This document shows positions 17,547-26,794 of a stretch of 64,000 bases of DNA, in pieces. The DNA is from Pseudomonadota bacterium (lineage in GTDB: Bacteria > Pseudomonadota > Alphaproteobacteria > Rhizobiales > Hyphomicrobiaceae). Position numbers and translations under genes: made by a program. The stretch is taken from positions 62,001-126,000 of the forward strand of contig JAFAFW010000020.1 in the NCBI GenBank assembly GCA_023423275.1. The letters run 5' to 3'. Below the pieces are notes generated by a model. The model was not told the DNA's origin. It saw nothing but the letters and a program-made list of their open reading frames with translations, and did no database searches. Every line of letters starts with the position of its first letter. Positions within the stretch are counted from its first letter, which is position 1.

Positions 17547-17864
17547 TCACGACGGTGCCACGACCTCGATATGTGCACGAACGGTGCCGTCTACCTCGTT
17601 AACCCATCCAAATTTTTTGGCGGACGAGATCATCTGCGCGAAGGATGCCCGCCATGCATCCGTGGCCACATCGCCCGCCATTGCCGGAAGCCGATCGGGC
17701 ACGACCCAGGCGGCTTTCCCGTCCTCAGTAAGCGTGGCCAAGTCCGACAGGCATTTCGCGACATACGCCGCACCGCTACCGGTTGCATCGACGATCTTGA
17801 AGGCGCGGAAATTTTCCGCATCCCTCAACTCGACCACCCCCGAAGACGTCACAGCGATGATCAT
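17547..17864 (-). CDS. Small conserved-looking protein of unknown function
   Basis: 105 residues, no recognised family. It starts MIIAVTSSGVVELRDAEN, has mixed alpha/beta composition, no signal peptide and no membrane segment; the tail (KFGWVNEVDGTVRAHIEVV) looks like beta strands. It lies 16 bases upstream of the flavin reductase and 11 bases downstream of the luciferase-like monooxygenase in the same direction. An accessory role in that monooxygenase system is suggested by position only. Confidence 0.65.
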   Translation of the reverse strand: MIIAVTSSGVVELRDAENFRAFKIVDATGSGAAYVAKCLSDLATLTEDGKAAWVVPDRLPAMAGDVATDAWRASFAQMISSAKKFGWVNEVDGTVRAHIEVVAPS

Positions 17865-17875
17865 GATTGACTTCC

Positions 17876-18967
17876 CTACGCCGCCGCCTTGATCCGCGGA
17901 GCCGGCACGCCGACGTTGGACAGATCGCCGAAATGCTTCGTGAGCTGCGGCATCACCCTCTTGCCGAACGCTTCCATCGACGCCAGGACACGCTTCTGCT
18001 CGATGCCGGGAATGGCCATGAAACCGCTGATATGCGTCGGCTCCAATCGCTCAATCTCGGCTATCAACTTCTCAGCAACGACATCCGCACTACCAACCAG
18101 CATGCGATCCGCGACGACATCCAGTGGCGGCTCGTCCGGTGCGGGGATTTCCTTCAGGAACGAACCATCGAGTTCGCCGTATTTGTTGCGCATCGACATG
18201 GCGACACGACGGATGTAGCGCGCCCCGTCAGCCGCCTTCAGTCCCTCATTGCGGTCGTCGGTGACGAAGATATAGCGCTGCATCGCATACGGTGCTTCCT
18301 CGTGCTTGCCGCCGGCCGCGACAAACGCCTCGCGCAGCTTGTCGCGTGTCTGGGCAATAGTCTCGAGCGTGTTCCAGCCGGTCGTAAAGAACGGGATATA
18401 GCCACGCTTGCGAGCGCGCGCTTGCGTTTCCGCATCGCCGGCAAGACCTGCGACGTAGATATCCGGGCGCGCCTGCACGGGGCGCACGGAGAAATGAGTT
18501 TCGGGAAACTTGATGTGCTTGCCCTCATAGCTGACGGGATCACCCGCCAACAGCTTTTCGAGGAGGTCCAGCGTCTCGTGGAAAATGGCGCGGGACTCTT
18601 TGATATCCACGCCGAACTTGTGAAACTCGTATTCCTGGTACCCCGTGCCAAAGCCCAGCACGAGGCGCCCATTACTGATCTGGTCGATGAGGCAAATGTC
18701 CTCCATCATCCGCACCGGTTCATAGAGCGGCGCAACGATGACGGCGGGACCAAGCTTGATGGTCTTCGTCTGCGGCGCCAGATACGCGCACATCGTCAAC
18801 GGGCTTGGGCACAGGCAGTAGTTCGAGAAATGATGTTCGGCAAACCACGCGATCTCGAAGCCAATCTGTTCCGCCATTTTCACGTGCTCGGCCATGTTGC
18901 GATAGATCTCGCCGACGTCTTGAGACCGTTCACGCTTCGTCATCAAGTTAAAGAGACCGAAATGCAT
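17876..18967 (-). CDS. LLM-class (luciferase-like) flavin-dependent oxidoreductase
   Basis: A 363-residue bacterial-luciferase-fold monooxygenase, expected to use FMNH2 and O2. I start it at ATG 18967 (MHFGLFNLMTKRE) behind AAAGGA; the open frame extends upstream but only as an arginine-rich shadow of the SDR gene. Visible motifs are AWFAEHHFSNY, TIKLGPAVIVAPLYEP and GRLVLGFGTGYQEYEF. Its reductase partner is probably 16994-17530. The substrate is unknown; operon context (polyamine-type importer, SDRs, aminotransferase) suggests an amine-derived aldehyde or ketone. Confidence 0.9.
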   Translation of the reverse strand: MHFGLFNLMTKRERSQDVGEIYRNMAEHVKMAEQIGFEIAWFAEHHFSNYCLCPSPLTMCAYLAPQTKTIKLGPAVIVAPLYEPVRMMEDICLIDQISNGRLVLGFGTGYQEYEFHKFGVDIKESRAIFHETLDLLEKLLAGDPVSYEGKHIKFPETHFSVRPVQARPDIYVAGLAGDAETQARARKRGYIPFFTTGWNTLETIAQTRDKLREAFVAAGGKHEEAPYAMQRYIFVTDDRNEGLKAADGARYIRRVAMSMRNKYGELDGSFLKEIPAPDEPPLDVVADRMLVGSADVVAEKLIAEIERLEPTHISGFMAIPGIEQKRVLASMEAFGKRVMPQLTKHFGDLSNVGVPAPRIKAAA

Positions 18968-18981
18968 GAGTGCGTGTCCTT

Positions 18982-19749
18982 TCAAATTCCGACGATCGTC
19001 TCGCCGCCATTCAAGCTCAGGGCCTGTCCGGTGATGAAGTCCGATTGCGCGCTCGCATAGAACGCGACAGCGTGAGAGATTTCCTCGGGCTGCGCCCAGC
19101 GGCCGAGAGGCACCTTCTTTTCCTTGATGCGGATTTTTTCCCATCCCTGGGTCTTGATCGGCATCTCGGTGATGACGCCGCCTGGGCACACCGCGTTGAC
19201 GTGAACGTTCCAAGGCGCGAGTTCCTTGGCCCACGCTTTGGTCAATCCGAGCAGCGCCGTCTTGGCCGCGCAGTAATGCGATGCGGTATCCGCACCCACC
19301 TGCCCCCAGATCGACGAGATGTTGATGATCTTGCCGGACCGACGTTCCTTCATCGCCGGAATGACGGCCTGGCCGCAGAAGAACGAGCCCTTCACGTGAA
19401 TATTGAACATGCGGTCGAAGTCCTCGACCGTGATCTCCTCAATCGATTTATGCTGACCGATGCCGGCGTTGTTGACGAGGATATCGATCTTACCGAGTGC
19501 CTTGGTCGCGTCGGCAACGAGCTGGTTTATCGCCGCCGGGTTCGCGACATCTGCATGGGAAACAAAGACGCGACGGCCGAGCTCTTCTATGTCCTTCGCC
19601 GTCGCATTCGCTTCGTCCTTGAGGACATCGTGTACGACGATATCCGCGCCTTTCCTGGCGAGAAGCAGCGCGTGCGCCTGTCCCATGCCGCGGCCCGATC
19701 CGGTCACCCATGCGACCTTGCCGGTCAGATCTTCTGATGTGTCTGCCAT
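18982..19749 (-). CDS. SDR-family oxidoreductase (first of a tandem pair)
   Basis: A 255-residue short-chain dehydrogenase. Start at ATG 19749, preceded by GAGGAGCT. It carries the glycine-rich NAD(P) motif TGSGRGMGQAH, NNAG (VNNAGIGQ), the catalytic Ser (NISSIWG) and the YxxxK pair in HYCAAKTALLG. It is clearly related to the next gene upstream (shared GMG in the cofactor motif, AVIPAMKERRxGKI, AKELAPxNxHVNAV), so the two look like a tandem duplication. The substrate is unknown. Confidence 0.9.
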   Translation of the reverse strand: MADTSEDLTGKVAWVTGSGRGMGQAHALLLARKGADIVVHDVLKDEANATAKDIEELGRRVFVSHADVANPAAINQLVADATKALGKIDILVNNAGIGQHKSIEEITVEDFDRMFNIHVKGSFFCGQAVIPAMKERRSGKIINISSIWGQVGADTASHYCAAKTALLGLTKAWAKELAPWNVHVNAVCPGGVITEMPIKTQGWEKIRIKEKKVPLGRWAQPEEISHAVAFYASAQSDFITGQALSLNGGETIVGI

Positions 19750-19763
19750 GATGACTGAGCTCC

Positions 19764-20519
19764 TCAATACCCGACGATCACTTCACCGCCATTCGGGCTG
19801 ATCACCTGACCGGTGATGAAGTCCGCTTCCGGTGATGCGAGATAGGCGACGGCGTACGAAATCTCGATGGGTTCGCAGTACCGCTTCAGCGGCACCTTCT
19901 CTTCCTTGGCACGCAGAATTTCGGGGGTGTCGAACTTCTTCGGACCGCCGGACTTCACACCGCCCGGCGCCACAGCGTTGACGTGGATGTTGAAGGGCGC
20001 GAGTTCCTTGGCCCACGCCTTGGTGAAGCCGAGCAATGCCGCCTTCGCCGCGCAATAGTGCGGCGCGACCGGCGCGCCCGTCATGCCCCACATGGAGGAG
20101 ATGTTGACGATCTTGCCGTAGCGGCGCTCCTTCATCGCCGGCACGACCGCCTGGGCCGCAAAGAACGATCCCTTGCAGTGCACGGCGAACATCCGCTCGA
20201 AATCCTCTTCGGAGATTTCGGCTGTTTCCTTGCGCTGGCCGTGGCCGGCGTTATTCACGAGAACGTCGATCTTTCCGAGCGCCGCGCTCGCCTCCTTGAC
20301 CATCGCCTGGACCGCGGCGACATCCGAGATATCACAGACCGACACATGCGCCTTGCGACCGAGCTTGCGCACGCGATCTGCGGTTTCTTCGGCGATCTCC
20401 GGCTTGATATCGTGGACCGCGATATCCGCACCACGCTCCGCCATCAGCAGCGCGTGGGCGCGCCCCATCCCTTCGCCTGATCCTGTGATCAGCGCGACCT
20501 TGTTCGCCAAACTCGACAT
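19764..20519 (-). CDS. SDR-family oxidoreductase (second of a tandem pair)
   Basis: A 251-residue classical SDR: TGSGEGMG (12-19), VLVNNAG (87-92), catalytic Ser141/142 in NISSMWG, Tyr155 and Lys159 in HYCAAKA, and the C-terminal DFITGQVISPNGG. It sits seven bases after the ABC ATPase and 14 bases before its paralogue. Divergence between the copies suggests different steps or stereochemistry rather than redundancy; that is inference. Confidence 0.9.
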   Translation of the reverse strand: MSSLANKVALITGSGEGMGRAHALLMAERGADIAVHDIKPEIAEETADRVRKLGRKAHVSVCDISDVAAVQAMVKEASAALGKIDVLVNNAGHGQRKETAEISEEDFERMFAVHCKGSFFAAQAVVPAMKERRYGKIVNISSMWGMTGAPVAPHYCAAKAALLGFTKAWAKELAPFNIHVNAVAPGGVKSGGPKKFDTPEILRAKEEKVPLKRYCEPIEISYAVAYLASPEADFITGQVISPNGGEVIVGY

Positions 20520-20525
20520 CGTGGT

Positions 20526-21626
20526 CTACTCCTTGGGGATCAGCAGAGTGTCATGCGACGTACACGTCAGCGTCACCGGCTGCCCGATTTCGAGATCCGG
20601 CACCCGACGCTGCGATGGTAATTTGACGATGAATTGCGCGCCGCTCGGTGTCGTCACGCGATAGCGGACGGTTCCGGCGGTAAAAACGACATCCTGAACC
20701 TGCCCGGCGATGCGAGAGCCATCGTTGCCGTGCCCACTTTCGGAGCCGGGCTGAACGCCAAGCGCTTCCGGACGAAGGCAGACGACCAACGATCCGGCCG
20801 CTTCGATTTCCGCCGCCGCGCTGGTGAGCAGCAAGCCCTCACGCGTCATGACGGCGTACGTTCCTGCGCCATTCGGTTTGACGTTCGTGACCTCGAAGAG
20901 ATTGGCCTCGCCGAGAAAACCGGCCACGAAAGCGTTGCGCGGTTTTTCATAAAGCTCGCGCGGGCGTCCGACCTGGGCGATGCGGCCGTCCTTCATGATC
21001 GCGATACGGTTCGACATGGTCGCCGCCTCGTCCTGATCATGCGTGACGTAGATGATCGTCACCCCGAGCGCGGCGTGAAACTGGCGGATCTCGTACTGCA
21101 TCTCCTCGCGCAGGTTCTTATCGAGCGCGCCGAGCGGCTCATCCATCAGCAGGAGGCGCGGGTCGTAGACCGCAGCACGTGCCAGCGCCACGCGCTGCTG
21201 CTGGCCGCCCGACAACTGCGCCGGCGTGCGTTTGCCGTAGTCCGCGAGCCGTACTGTTTCGAGCATCCGTGCGACGCGCTGCTTGATTTCGGCCGTACCG
21301 AGCTTCCGAAGCCGCAATGGAAACGCGACGTTCTCGAACACCGACATGTGCGGAAACAGTGCGTAGTTCTGGAACACCATGCCGATGTTACGGCGGTAGG
21401 GCGGAACGGAAACCACATCCTGCCCATCGATTTTGATGCTGCCGCCGGACGGCGGCAGAAAGCCCGCGATCGCGCCGAGCAGAGTCGACTTGCCGGACCC
21501 GGATGGACCGATCAGCGAGAAGAATTCGCCGGGCGCAACGACCAAGTCCGTCGGTTCAAGCGCGACCAGGGTGCCGTATGATTTCGTCACGCCCTTGAGG
21601 ACGATCTCGGCGCCATGTCTACCCAT
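20526..21626 (-). CDS. ABC transporter ATP-binding protein (PotA/polyamine type)
   Basis: A 366-residue ATPase with a C-terminal TOBE domain, as in PotA/FbpC. Walker A GPSGSGKST (40-48), Q-loop VFQNYALFPHMSV, signature LSGGQQQRVALARA, Walker B LLLMDEPLGALD and the H-loop ending YVTHDQDEA are intact. The start MGRHGAEIVL at 21626 overlaps the upstream permease stop by eight bases. It energises uptake through the permeases at 21619-22434 and 22447-23319. Confidence 0.93.
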   Translation of the reverse strand: MGRHGAEIVLKGVTKSYGTLVALEPTDLVVAPGEFFSLIGPSGSGKSTLLGAIAGFLPPSGGSIKIDGQDVVSVPPYRRNIGMVFQNYALFPHMSVFENVAFPLRLRKLGTAEIKQRVARMLETVRLADYGKRTPAQLSGGQQQRVALARAAVYDPRLLLMDEPLGALDKNLREEMQYEIRQFHAALGVTIIYVTHDQDEAATMSNRIAIMKDGRIAQVGRPRELYEKPRNAFVAGFLGEANLFEVTNVKPNGAGTYAVMTREGLLLTSAAAEIEAAGSLVVCLRPEALGVQPGSESGHGNDGSRIAGQVQDVVFTAGTVRYRVTTPSGAQFIVKLPSQRRVPDLEIGQPVTLTCTSHDTLLIPKE

Positions 21627-22434
21627 GGGCGCCTCTCGAAGCAGCCGGCTGGCGCTTCTGGAGAAGCGCCACGGCACCCAGCAGGACGAGTGAGAACACG
21701 AAGACCAGTGACGCAGCCGCGGCGATGACGGGGGTCAGGAAGTCGGCCATCTGCTCCCACATCAGGCGGGGCAGCGTCCGCGTCGTTGCCCCTGTCAGGA
21801 ACAGCGACAGCATGAGTTCGTCGAAAGACGAAGCGAAAGCCAGAATGCCTCCGACGATCACGCCGGGGCGGATCATCGGGAATGTAACCTTCCAGAAGGT
21901 CTGCCAGAGATTGGCGCCGCAGGTCATCGCCGCCAGCTCGAGCGCTCCGTTATAGGAGCGCAAGGATGCAACGACCGTAATGAATACCAGCGGCATGCCG
22001 ACGACGGTGTGTCCCATGATCGCGGCAAGGTGCGTGCGCAGTAACCCCAATTCCAGCATCACCGGATAAAGGCCGATCGCGAGAATGACATGCGGCAGCA
22101 TCATCGGCGCGACCATGACGGCTGACACCAGCGACGCCCTCGCGAACGATCCGCGCACCACAGCCAGAGCACCGAGCGTGCCCAGGATCATCGACAGGAA
22201 GGCCGTCGGTACGCCGATGATCAGACTGTTGATCGCGGAATTGACCCATAGCGAATTGGCCGCCAGGCGCTCATACCATTTCAGCGAAAAGCCTTGCGGC
22301 GGAAAGCTCAAGTACTCCTGCGCGCTGAAAGAGAGCGGAACGACAACAAACGTCGGCAGGATGAGATAGACCAGCGTCAGGCCGACGAAGGCGGCGATGA
22401 GCGGGCGGAGAATGCGGTGCGCGACGGGAGGCAT
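21619..22434 (-). CDS. ABC transporter permease (PotC type)
   Basis: A 271-residue inner-membrane permease with six predicted helices and the EAA loop seen as ELAAMTCGANLWQTFWKVTFP. The pattern matches the second permease of spermidine/putrescine-type importers. It begins 12 bases after the other permease and overlaps the ATPase gene. Confidence 0.9.
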   Translation of the reverse strand: MPPVAHRILRPLIAAFVGLTLVYLILPTFVVVPLSFSAQEYLSFPPQGFSLKWYERLAANSLWVNSAINSLIIGVPTAFLSMILGTLGALAVVRGSFARASLVSAVMVAPMMLPHVILAIGLYPVMLELGLLRTHLAAIMGHTVVGMPLVFITVVASLRSYNGALELAAMTCGANLWQTFWKVTFPMIRPGVIVGGILAFASSFDELMLSLFLTGATTRTLPRLMWEQMADFLTPVIAAAASLVFVFSLVLLGAVALLQKRQPAASRGAHG

Positions 22435-22446
22435 GATATCGTCCTC

Positions 22447-23319
22447 CTACCGCACAGTCGTCGGCGCTGGCGCGGCACCGCCTGTGATCCGCGCGTACAG
22501 GAGATAGATCAGCACCGTCGCGACCAACAGGATCGTCGCCAGCGCCGATGCCAATCCCCAGTTGAGAAGATGATTGGCCTGCTGTTCGATCAGAACCGCT
22601 GCCATCATGTTCTGCGGACCGCCGAGCAGCGCCGGCGTCACGTAGAACCCCAGCGACATCATGAACACCACCGCGCAACCGGCGCTGATGCCCGGCAGCG
22701 ACAGTGGCAGAAACACCCGCAGGAACGACTGGATCGGATCGGCCCCCATGACCTCGGCCGCGCGCAGCAGCGACCGGTCGATGGCACGCATGTTCGCCAC
22801 CAGCGGCAGGATCATGAACGGCAGCATGATGTGCACCATGCCGACGTTGACGGCGAACAGGCCGGGAAGAAAGCGCACCGGCTCCGAAGCAATTCCCAGC
22901 GTCACCAGTGCATCGTTCAGGACACCGCGGCGCTGGAACACCACCATCCATGCGTACGATCTGATGACGACGCTGGTCCACAGCGGGACGATGACGAACA
23001 GGGCAATGATCTGCAGTTTCAGACCGCGCGCCTGTGCCATTGCATAAGATACCGGATAGGCGATCAGCAGACAGAGAAACGTCACGATCGCCGCCGTCGA
23101 GATCGTATTCCACAGCACGGTGCTGTGAACGGAACTGGAGAAAATCTGCCGGTAGTTCTGAAGCCCAAGCGTCGGATCGACGAAGCCGCGAACAACGACA
23201 CGCACCAGCGGCCAGATGAAGAAAATCGACAGAAATAGCGCCGGCACTGCCAACAGCCAGGCGTAGGCGCGCGAGATCTGCCATGGCCGGCGATCCATAC
23301 GCGTTTCACCTGACGGCAT
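22447..23319 (-). CDS. ABC transporter permease (PotB type)
   Basis: A 290-residue inner-membrane permease with six hydrophobic segments. The EAA loop is LLRAAEVMGADPIQSFLRVFLPLSLPG. The first cytoplasmic residues (MPSGETRMDRRPW) allow starts at Met1 or Met8. It follows the binding-protein gene after an 85-base gap containing a stem-loop (23355-23384). Confidence 0.9.
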   Translation of the reverse strand: MPSGETRMDRRPWQISRAYAWLLAVPALFLSIFFIWPLVRVVVRGFVDPTLGLQNYRQIFSSSVHSTVLWNTISTAAIVTFLCLLIAYPVSYAMAQARGLKLQIIALFVIVPLWTSVVIRSYAWMVVFQRRGVLNDALVTLGIASEPVRFLPGLFAVNVGMVHIMLPFMILPLVANMRAIDRSLLRAAEVMGADPIQSFLRVFLPLSLPGISAGCAVVFMMSLGFYVTPALLGGPQNMMAAVLIEQQANHLLNWGLASALATILLVATVLIYLLYARITGGAAPAPTTVR

Positions 23320-23354
23320 CCGCTGCCTCTTCCGTTCGATAATGCGTGGTTATG

Positions 23355-23384
23355 CGGAAGCCGGTTCTATCGACGCGGCTTCCG
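23355..23384 (-). promoter_or_regulatory. Intercistronic stem-loop after the binding-protein gene
   Basis: A perfect 8-bp inverted repeat (CGGAAGCC, 23355-23362, and GGCTTCCG, 23377-23384; 14-base loop) without a following T-run lies between the binding-protein stop and the first permease. Such hairpins commonly stabilise the upstream mRNA or cut readthrough, giving more binding protein than permease. Confidence 0.5.
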
Positions 23385-23404
23385 ACCAACATCCGATGCG
23401 CGTC

Positions 23405-24469
23405 TCAGCCAAGGATCCACTTATTGAACTGCTCGACCACCTTCGGCCCGTTGTCCGCCCAGAACTCGAGGTTCAGCAAGCGGCCCTTCGGGAAGTTCTC
23501 CGCCGACGACGGCAGCGCGGCCAGTATCTTCGCGTCGAGCAGCTTCAAGGCCTCGCGATTGACGGGCCCGTACGGAATGACCTTGGAATATTCGGCCTGA
23601 ACCCCGGGCGTCATGTAGAGAGCGATCACTTCCATCGCCTCCTTCTTGTTTTTCGCGCCCTTCGGGATCGCCCACGCGTCATTCACAAAGATCGCCTGGT
23701 TGAAGTGGAAGTCGACCGGCGCGCCGTTCAGCTTCGGATCGTGGACGCGGCCGTTCCAGATCGCACCGACGTCCACTTCGCCGTCGACGAACACCTGACC
23801 GCCCTGCGCTCCGCGCTCCCACCAGAAGATCTTGCTCTTGACCTTCTCGAGGCTTTTCATCGCGCGGTCGACATCCAGCGGATAGAGCTTGTCCAGCGCA
23901 ACGCCGTCGGCCAGCAAGGCAACCTCCAGCGTCTGGAATGGACGCTTCCACAGGCCGATGCGGCCGTCATACGCCCATACCTCCGCCCAGGTCTTGGGGG
24001 CGTTTTCAGGCTTCACGTTCTTGGTATTCCAGGCGATGTGATAGGCGGCGACATCGGTCAGCAGGAATGTCGGATAGGCCGCACCGTCGATCAGCCCGTC
24101 CTTGCTCACGACGTTGTAATCGATCGGCTCGAACAGACCGTTGCGGCCGTGGAGTACAAAGTCTTCGGCCGGGCCCTGCATCAGATCCCATTCAACGGCC
24201 TTCTGCTCCACCATCGCTTTCAGCTTGGCGGCAGGATTGGCGGTCGTAACAATTGGGATCCCTGTCTTTTCAGTATAGGCCTTGAAAATAGAGGCCTTGT
24301 AGGCATCGTCGAGCTTCCCGCCGCCCGTCGCCATGACGAGTTGGGACGGCTTCGACTGGGCGCGCAGGATGGAAGGCGCGGCCAGAGATAGCGATGCCGT
24401 GGCGCCGATCGATGCCAGAGCCGTGCGCCGGGTAATTGATTTCGAAACGGGGAAGTCTTTTTTTGACAT
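23405..24469 (-). CDS. ABC transporter substrate-binding protein (PotD/spermidine type)
   Basis: A 354-residue periplasmic binding protein. ATG 24469 (MSKKDFPVSKSITRRTALAS) follows AAGGGAGAT and gives a signal peptide with a twin-arginine-like SITRRTALA motif; the open frame upstream of this is not needed. The body resembles PotD-like proteins (QLVMATGGGKLDDAYK, GNWD-type ligand region replaced by AVEWDLMQGPAEDF). The operon suggests an amine or amino-acid ligand, not necessarily a polyamine. Confidence 0.9.
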   Translation of the reverse strand: MSKKDFPVSKSITRRTALASIGATASLSLAAPSILRAQSKPSQLVMATGGGKLDDAYKASIFKAYTEKTGIPIVTTANPAAKLKAMVEQKAVEWDLMQGPAEDFVLHGRNGLFEPIDYNVVSKDGLIDGAAYPTFLLTDVAAYHIAWNTKNVKPENAPKTWAEVWAYDGRIGLWKRPFQTLEVALLADGVALDKLYPLDVDRAMKSLEKVKSKIFWWERGAQGGQVFVDGEVDVGAIWNGRVHDPKLNGAPVDFHFNQAIFVNDAWAIPKGAKNKKEAMEVIALYMTPGVQAEYSKVIPYGPVNREALKLLDAKILAALPSSAENFPKGRLLNLEFWADNGPKVVEQFNKWILG

Positions 24470-24528
24470 CTGCGTATCTCCCTTTTGACGCAACGATGAC
24501 AGCCGTTTTTTTTGTAGACGGTGCAATA

Positions 24529-25275
24529 CTACACCATGAGCAACCCGCCGTTGGCGACGACGGTTTCGCCAACCATAAAGCGGTTCTGCGGAGAGGCTAG
24601 GAAGAGAATCAGATTAGCAATTTCTTCCGGCTCGGCCGCACGGCCGACGGGAATTTGCTTGAGACGTTCCGGAAGCCAGCTCTGCCCCTTGGCCGTCTCT
24701 GTTAGCATCGCTCCGGGGCTGACACCATTGACCAGAACCTCATGCGGCGCGAGTTCTTCAGCCAGCGACTTCGTCAGAGAGACAACCGCCGCCTTCGCCG
24801 CTGCATAGTGCGGCAGCTTCACCTTCGGGCGATAGGCATCCGACGACGCAACATTGACGATGCGACCGTAACGCCGTGCGATCATCAGATCCATCAACGC
24901 CTGCGTGGTGAAGAATGCTGTCTCGACGTTGACGCGAAACGTCCAGGCCCAATCCTCAGGTTTGACTTCCGCCGCGGTCGCATAACGCCAGCCGCCGGCA
25001 TTGTTGACGAGCGCATCGAGACGCCCGTCAGCCTGACGCTGGATCTCGGCTTTGAGCCCCTTCAGCGCCTCCGGATCGGCGCCGTCTACAGCATAAGGAA
25101 TGACTTTTCCGCCAGCAGCACGAAGCGTATCGGCCGCGGTCTTCAGTTTATCTGCCTGAATATCCGTGATGAACACCGTCGCATCGGCCTCAACGAACCG
25201 GTGGGCGATGGCAAAGCCCAATCCCTGGGCTGCACCCGTCACGACGACAACCTGATCAGCGAATTCACCAGTCAT
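24529..25275 (-). CDS. SDR-family oxidoreductase, first gene of the importer/monooxygenase operon
   Basis: A 248-residue short-chain dehydrogenase starting at ATG 25275 behind AGGGGGA. Motifs are TGAAQGLGFAIAH, VNNAGGWRYA, Ser in NVASSDAYRP, and Tyr/Lys in HYAAAKAAVVSL, with the C-terminal VGETVVANGG. It is divergent from the class III aminotransferase across 155 bases and precedes the binding-protein gene by 59 bases. It might oxidise the carbonyl product of the aminotransferase; that is inferred from position. Confidence 0.88.
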   Translation of the reverse strand: MTGEFADQVVVVTGAAQGLGFAIAHRFVEADATVFITDIQADKLKTAADTLRAAGGKVIPYAVDGADPEALKGLKAEIQRQADGRLDALVNNAGGWRYATAAEVKPEDWAWTFRVNVETAFFTTQALMDLMIARRYGRIVNVASSDAYRPKVKLPHYAAAKAAVVSLTKSLAEELAPHEVLVNGVSPGAMLTETAKGQSWLPERLKQIPVGRAAEPEEIANLILFLASPQNRFMVGETVVANGGLLMV

Positions 25276-25430
25276 GACAGGTCCCCCTGCACGATGTCTC
25301 ACTGCGACACCATAAACTTGCAACGGATGGTTCTCTATGTCAATCTCGGCATCATTTGTTGCATTCACGCATTTAATTGTTGGATCGCTGATCGCAGTTG
25401 GCGTGCAAAACGGAAAAATGGAGCCACGCA

Positions 25431-26786
25431 ATGCAGGAAAAAATTCATTCGGCTCACGTTTTTCACCGATTTCCGAAAATTCCACTGCGCACGGCTGCCG
25501 CTGGTGACGGCCCTTACATCATCGACAGCGATGGCAAACGCTACATGGACGCATCAGGCGGTGCCGCGGTGAGTTGCCTTGGACACAGCCATCCAAAAGT
25601 CATTTCTGCCATTGAGAAACAAATCCGCGAGCTACCGTTTGTTCATACCAGTTTCTTTAGCGCCGAACCGATCGAAGAGCTGGCGGATTTGCTCACAAAA
25701 AGCGCGCCGGGAGACCTGGGCCGCGTCTATTTCACGGCTGGCGGATCGGAAGCAGTGGAAGCCGCGATCAAGCTTGCCCGGCAATATTTCGTCGAAAAAG
25801 GGGAGCCTAATCGCTCGCGCATCATCGCGCGCCGCCAAAGCTATCACGGAAATACACTGGGAGCCCTCGCCGCCGGCGGCAACATGCTCCGCCGAAAGGC
25901 CTACGAACCATTGCTCAATCCGGTGACACATATCGCGCCCTGCTATGAATATCGCGAACGGCTGGAGGGCGAGAGCGAGGAAAGCTACGGCTTGCGCGTT
26001 GCCAACGAGCTCAAGATCGCCATCGAACAAGCCGGGCCTGAGACAGTCATGTGCTTCATTGCCGAAACGGTATCAGGCGCGACGCTCGGCTGTGCGACGC
26101 CGGTTTCGGGATACTTCAAGCGTATCCGCGAAATCTGCGATCACTACGGCATCCTGCTCATTCTGGATGAGGTCATGTGCGGGATGGGACGGACCGGCAC
26201 GCTGCACGCATTCGAGCAGGAAGGCATCGTGCCCGACATCATGACCATCGCCAAAGGGCTTGGTGCCGGCTACCAGCCGATTGGCGCTGTGCTCTCGTCG
26301 AACCGCATCTTCGATACCATTGTTGAATCCAGCGGTGCTTTCCAGCACGGTCATACCTATAACGCTCACCTGACAGCCTGCGCCGCGGCGCTCGCGGTTC
26401 AGAAAACCATCCGCGAAGACAATCTCCTCGCCGCGGTGCGCGAACGCGGAGCGGAATTGCGCGCGACCTTGGAGGATCGTTTCGGCAATCACCATCATAT
26501 CGGAAATATTCGCGGACGCGGCCTCTTCATGGCGCTGGAAATTGTCCAGGACCGCGCAAGAAAAACGCCCTTCCCTGCCAACGCGCGCATCGCACAACGG
26601 CTCAAGGGATTAGCGTTGGACAAAGGATTATTGTGTTATCCGACACAGGGCGTCGCCGACGGTGTCCTTGGCGATCACGTCATGGTGGCGCCGCCTTTCA
26701 TCGTGACATCCACCCACATCGCCGAGATCGTCGACAAACTCGGCGATGCGGTCGACGAAGCCATCCGGACTGCGCCGGCTTCGTAA
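25431..26786 (+). CDS. Class III PLP-dependent aminotransferase
   Basis: A 451-residue omega-aminotransferase-type enzyme. ATG 25431 has a GGAG site upstream; the longer open frame is unneeded. Visible are FTAGGSEAVEAAIKLA (phosphate binding, near 102), SYHGNTLGALAAGG, the PLP aspartate in LILDEVMCGMGRTG and the Schiff-base lysine in TIAKGLGAGYQPIGA (Lys275). It transfers an amino group from an omega-amine or similar compound to a keto acid. The partner set (importer, SDRs, monooxygenase) suggests amine catabolism. Convergent with the RpiR regulator, eight bases apart. Confidence 0.9.
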   Translation: MQEKIHSAHVFHRFPKIPLRTAAAGDGPYIIDSDGKRYMDASGGAAVSCLGHSHPKVISAIEKQIRELPFVHTSFFSAEPIEELADLLTKSAPGDLGRVYFTAGGSEAVEAAIKLARQYFVEKGEPNRSRIIARRQSYHGNTLGALAAGGNMLRRKAYEPLLNPVTHIAPCYEYRERLEGESEESYGLRVANELKIAIEQAGPETVMCFIAETVSGATLGCATPVSGYFKRIREICDHYGILLILDEVMCGMGRTGTLHAFEQEGIVPDIMTIAKGLGAGYQPIGAVLSSNRIFDTIVESSGAFQHGHTYNAHLTACAAALAVQKTIREDNLLAAVRERGAELRATLEDRFGNHHHIGNIRGRGLFMALEIVQDRARKTPFPANARIAQRLKGLALDKGLLCYPTQGVADGVLGDHVMVAPPFIVTSTHIAEIVDKLGDAVDEAIRTAPAS

Positions 26787-26794
26787 GATCCAAC

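Noticed and set aside
17867..19060. 397-codon plus-strand frame opposite the luciferase-like monooxygenase
   Set aside because: Antisense to a well-supported gene and rich in Arg/His/Asp as expected of a complement frame.
18968..19234. N-terminal extension of the luciferase-like monooxygenase to 19234
   Set aside because: The extra 89 residues are an out-of-frame reading of the SDR gene; the internal ATG at 18967 has a ribosome site and a family-type N-terminus.
23342..24391. 349-codon plus-strand frame opposite the PotD-like binding protein
   Set aside because: Antisense shadow, no motifs.
24469..24510. Pho-box-like half site upstream of the PotD-like gene
   Set aside because: Only one half site (CTGTCAT on minus) matches well; the second position (GCGTCAA) keeps only GTCA, so chance is likely.
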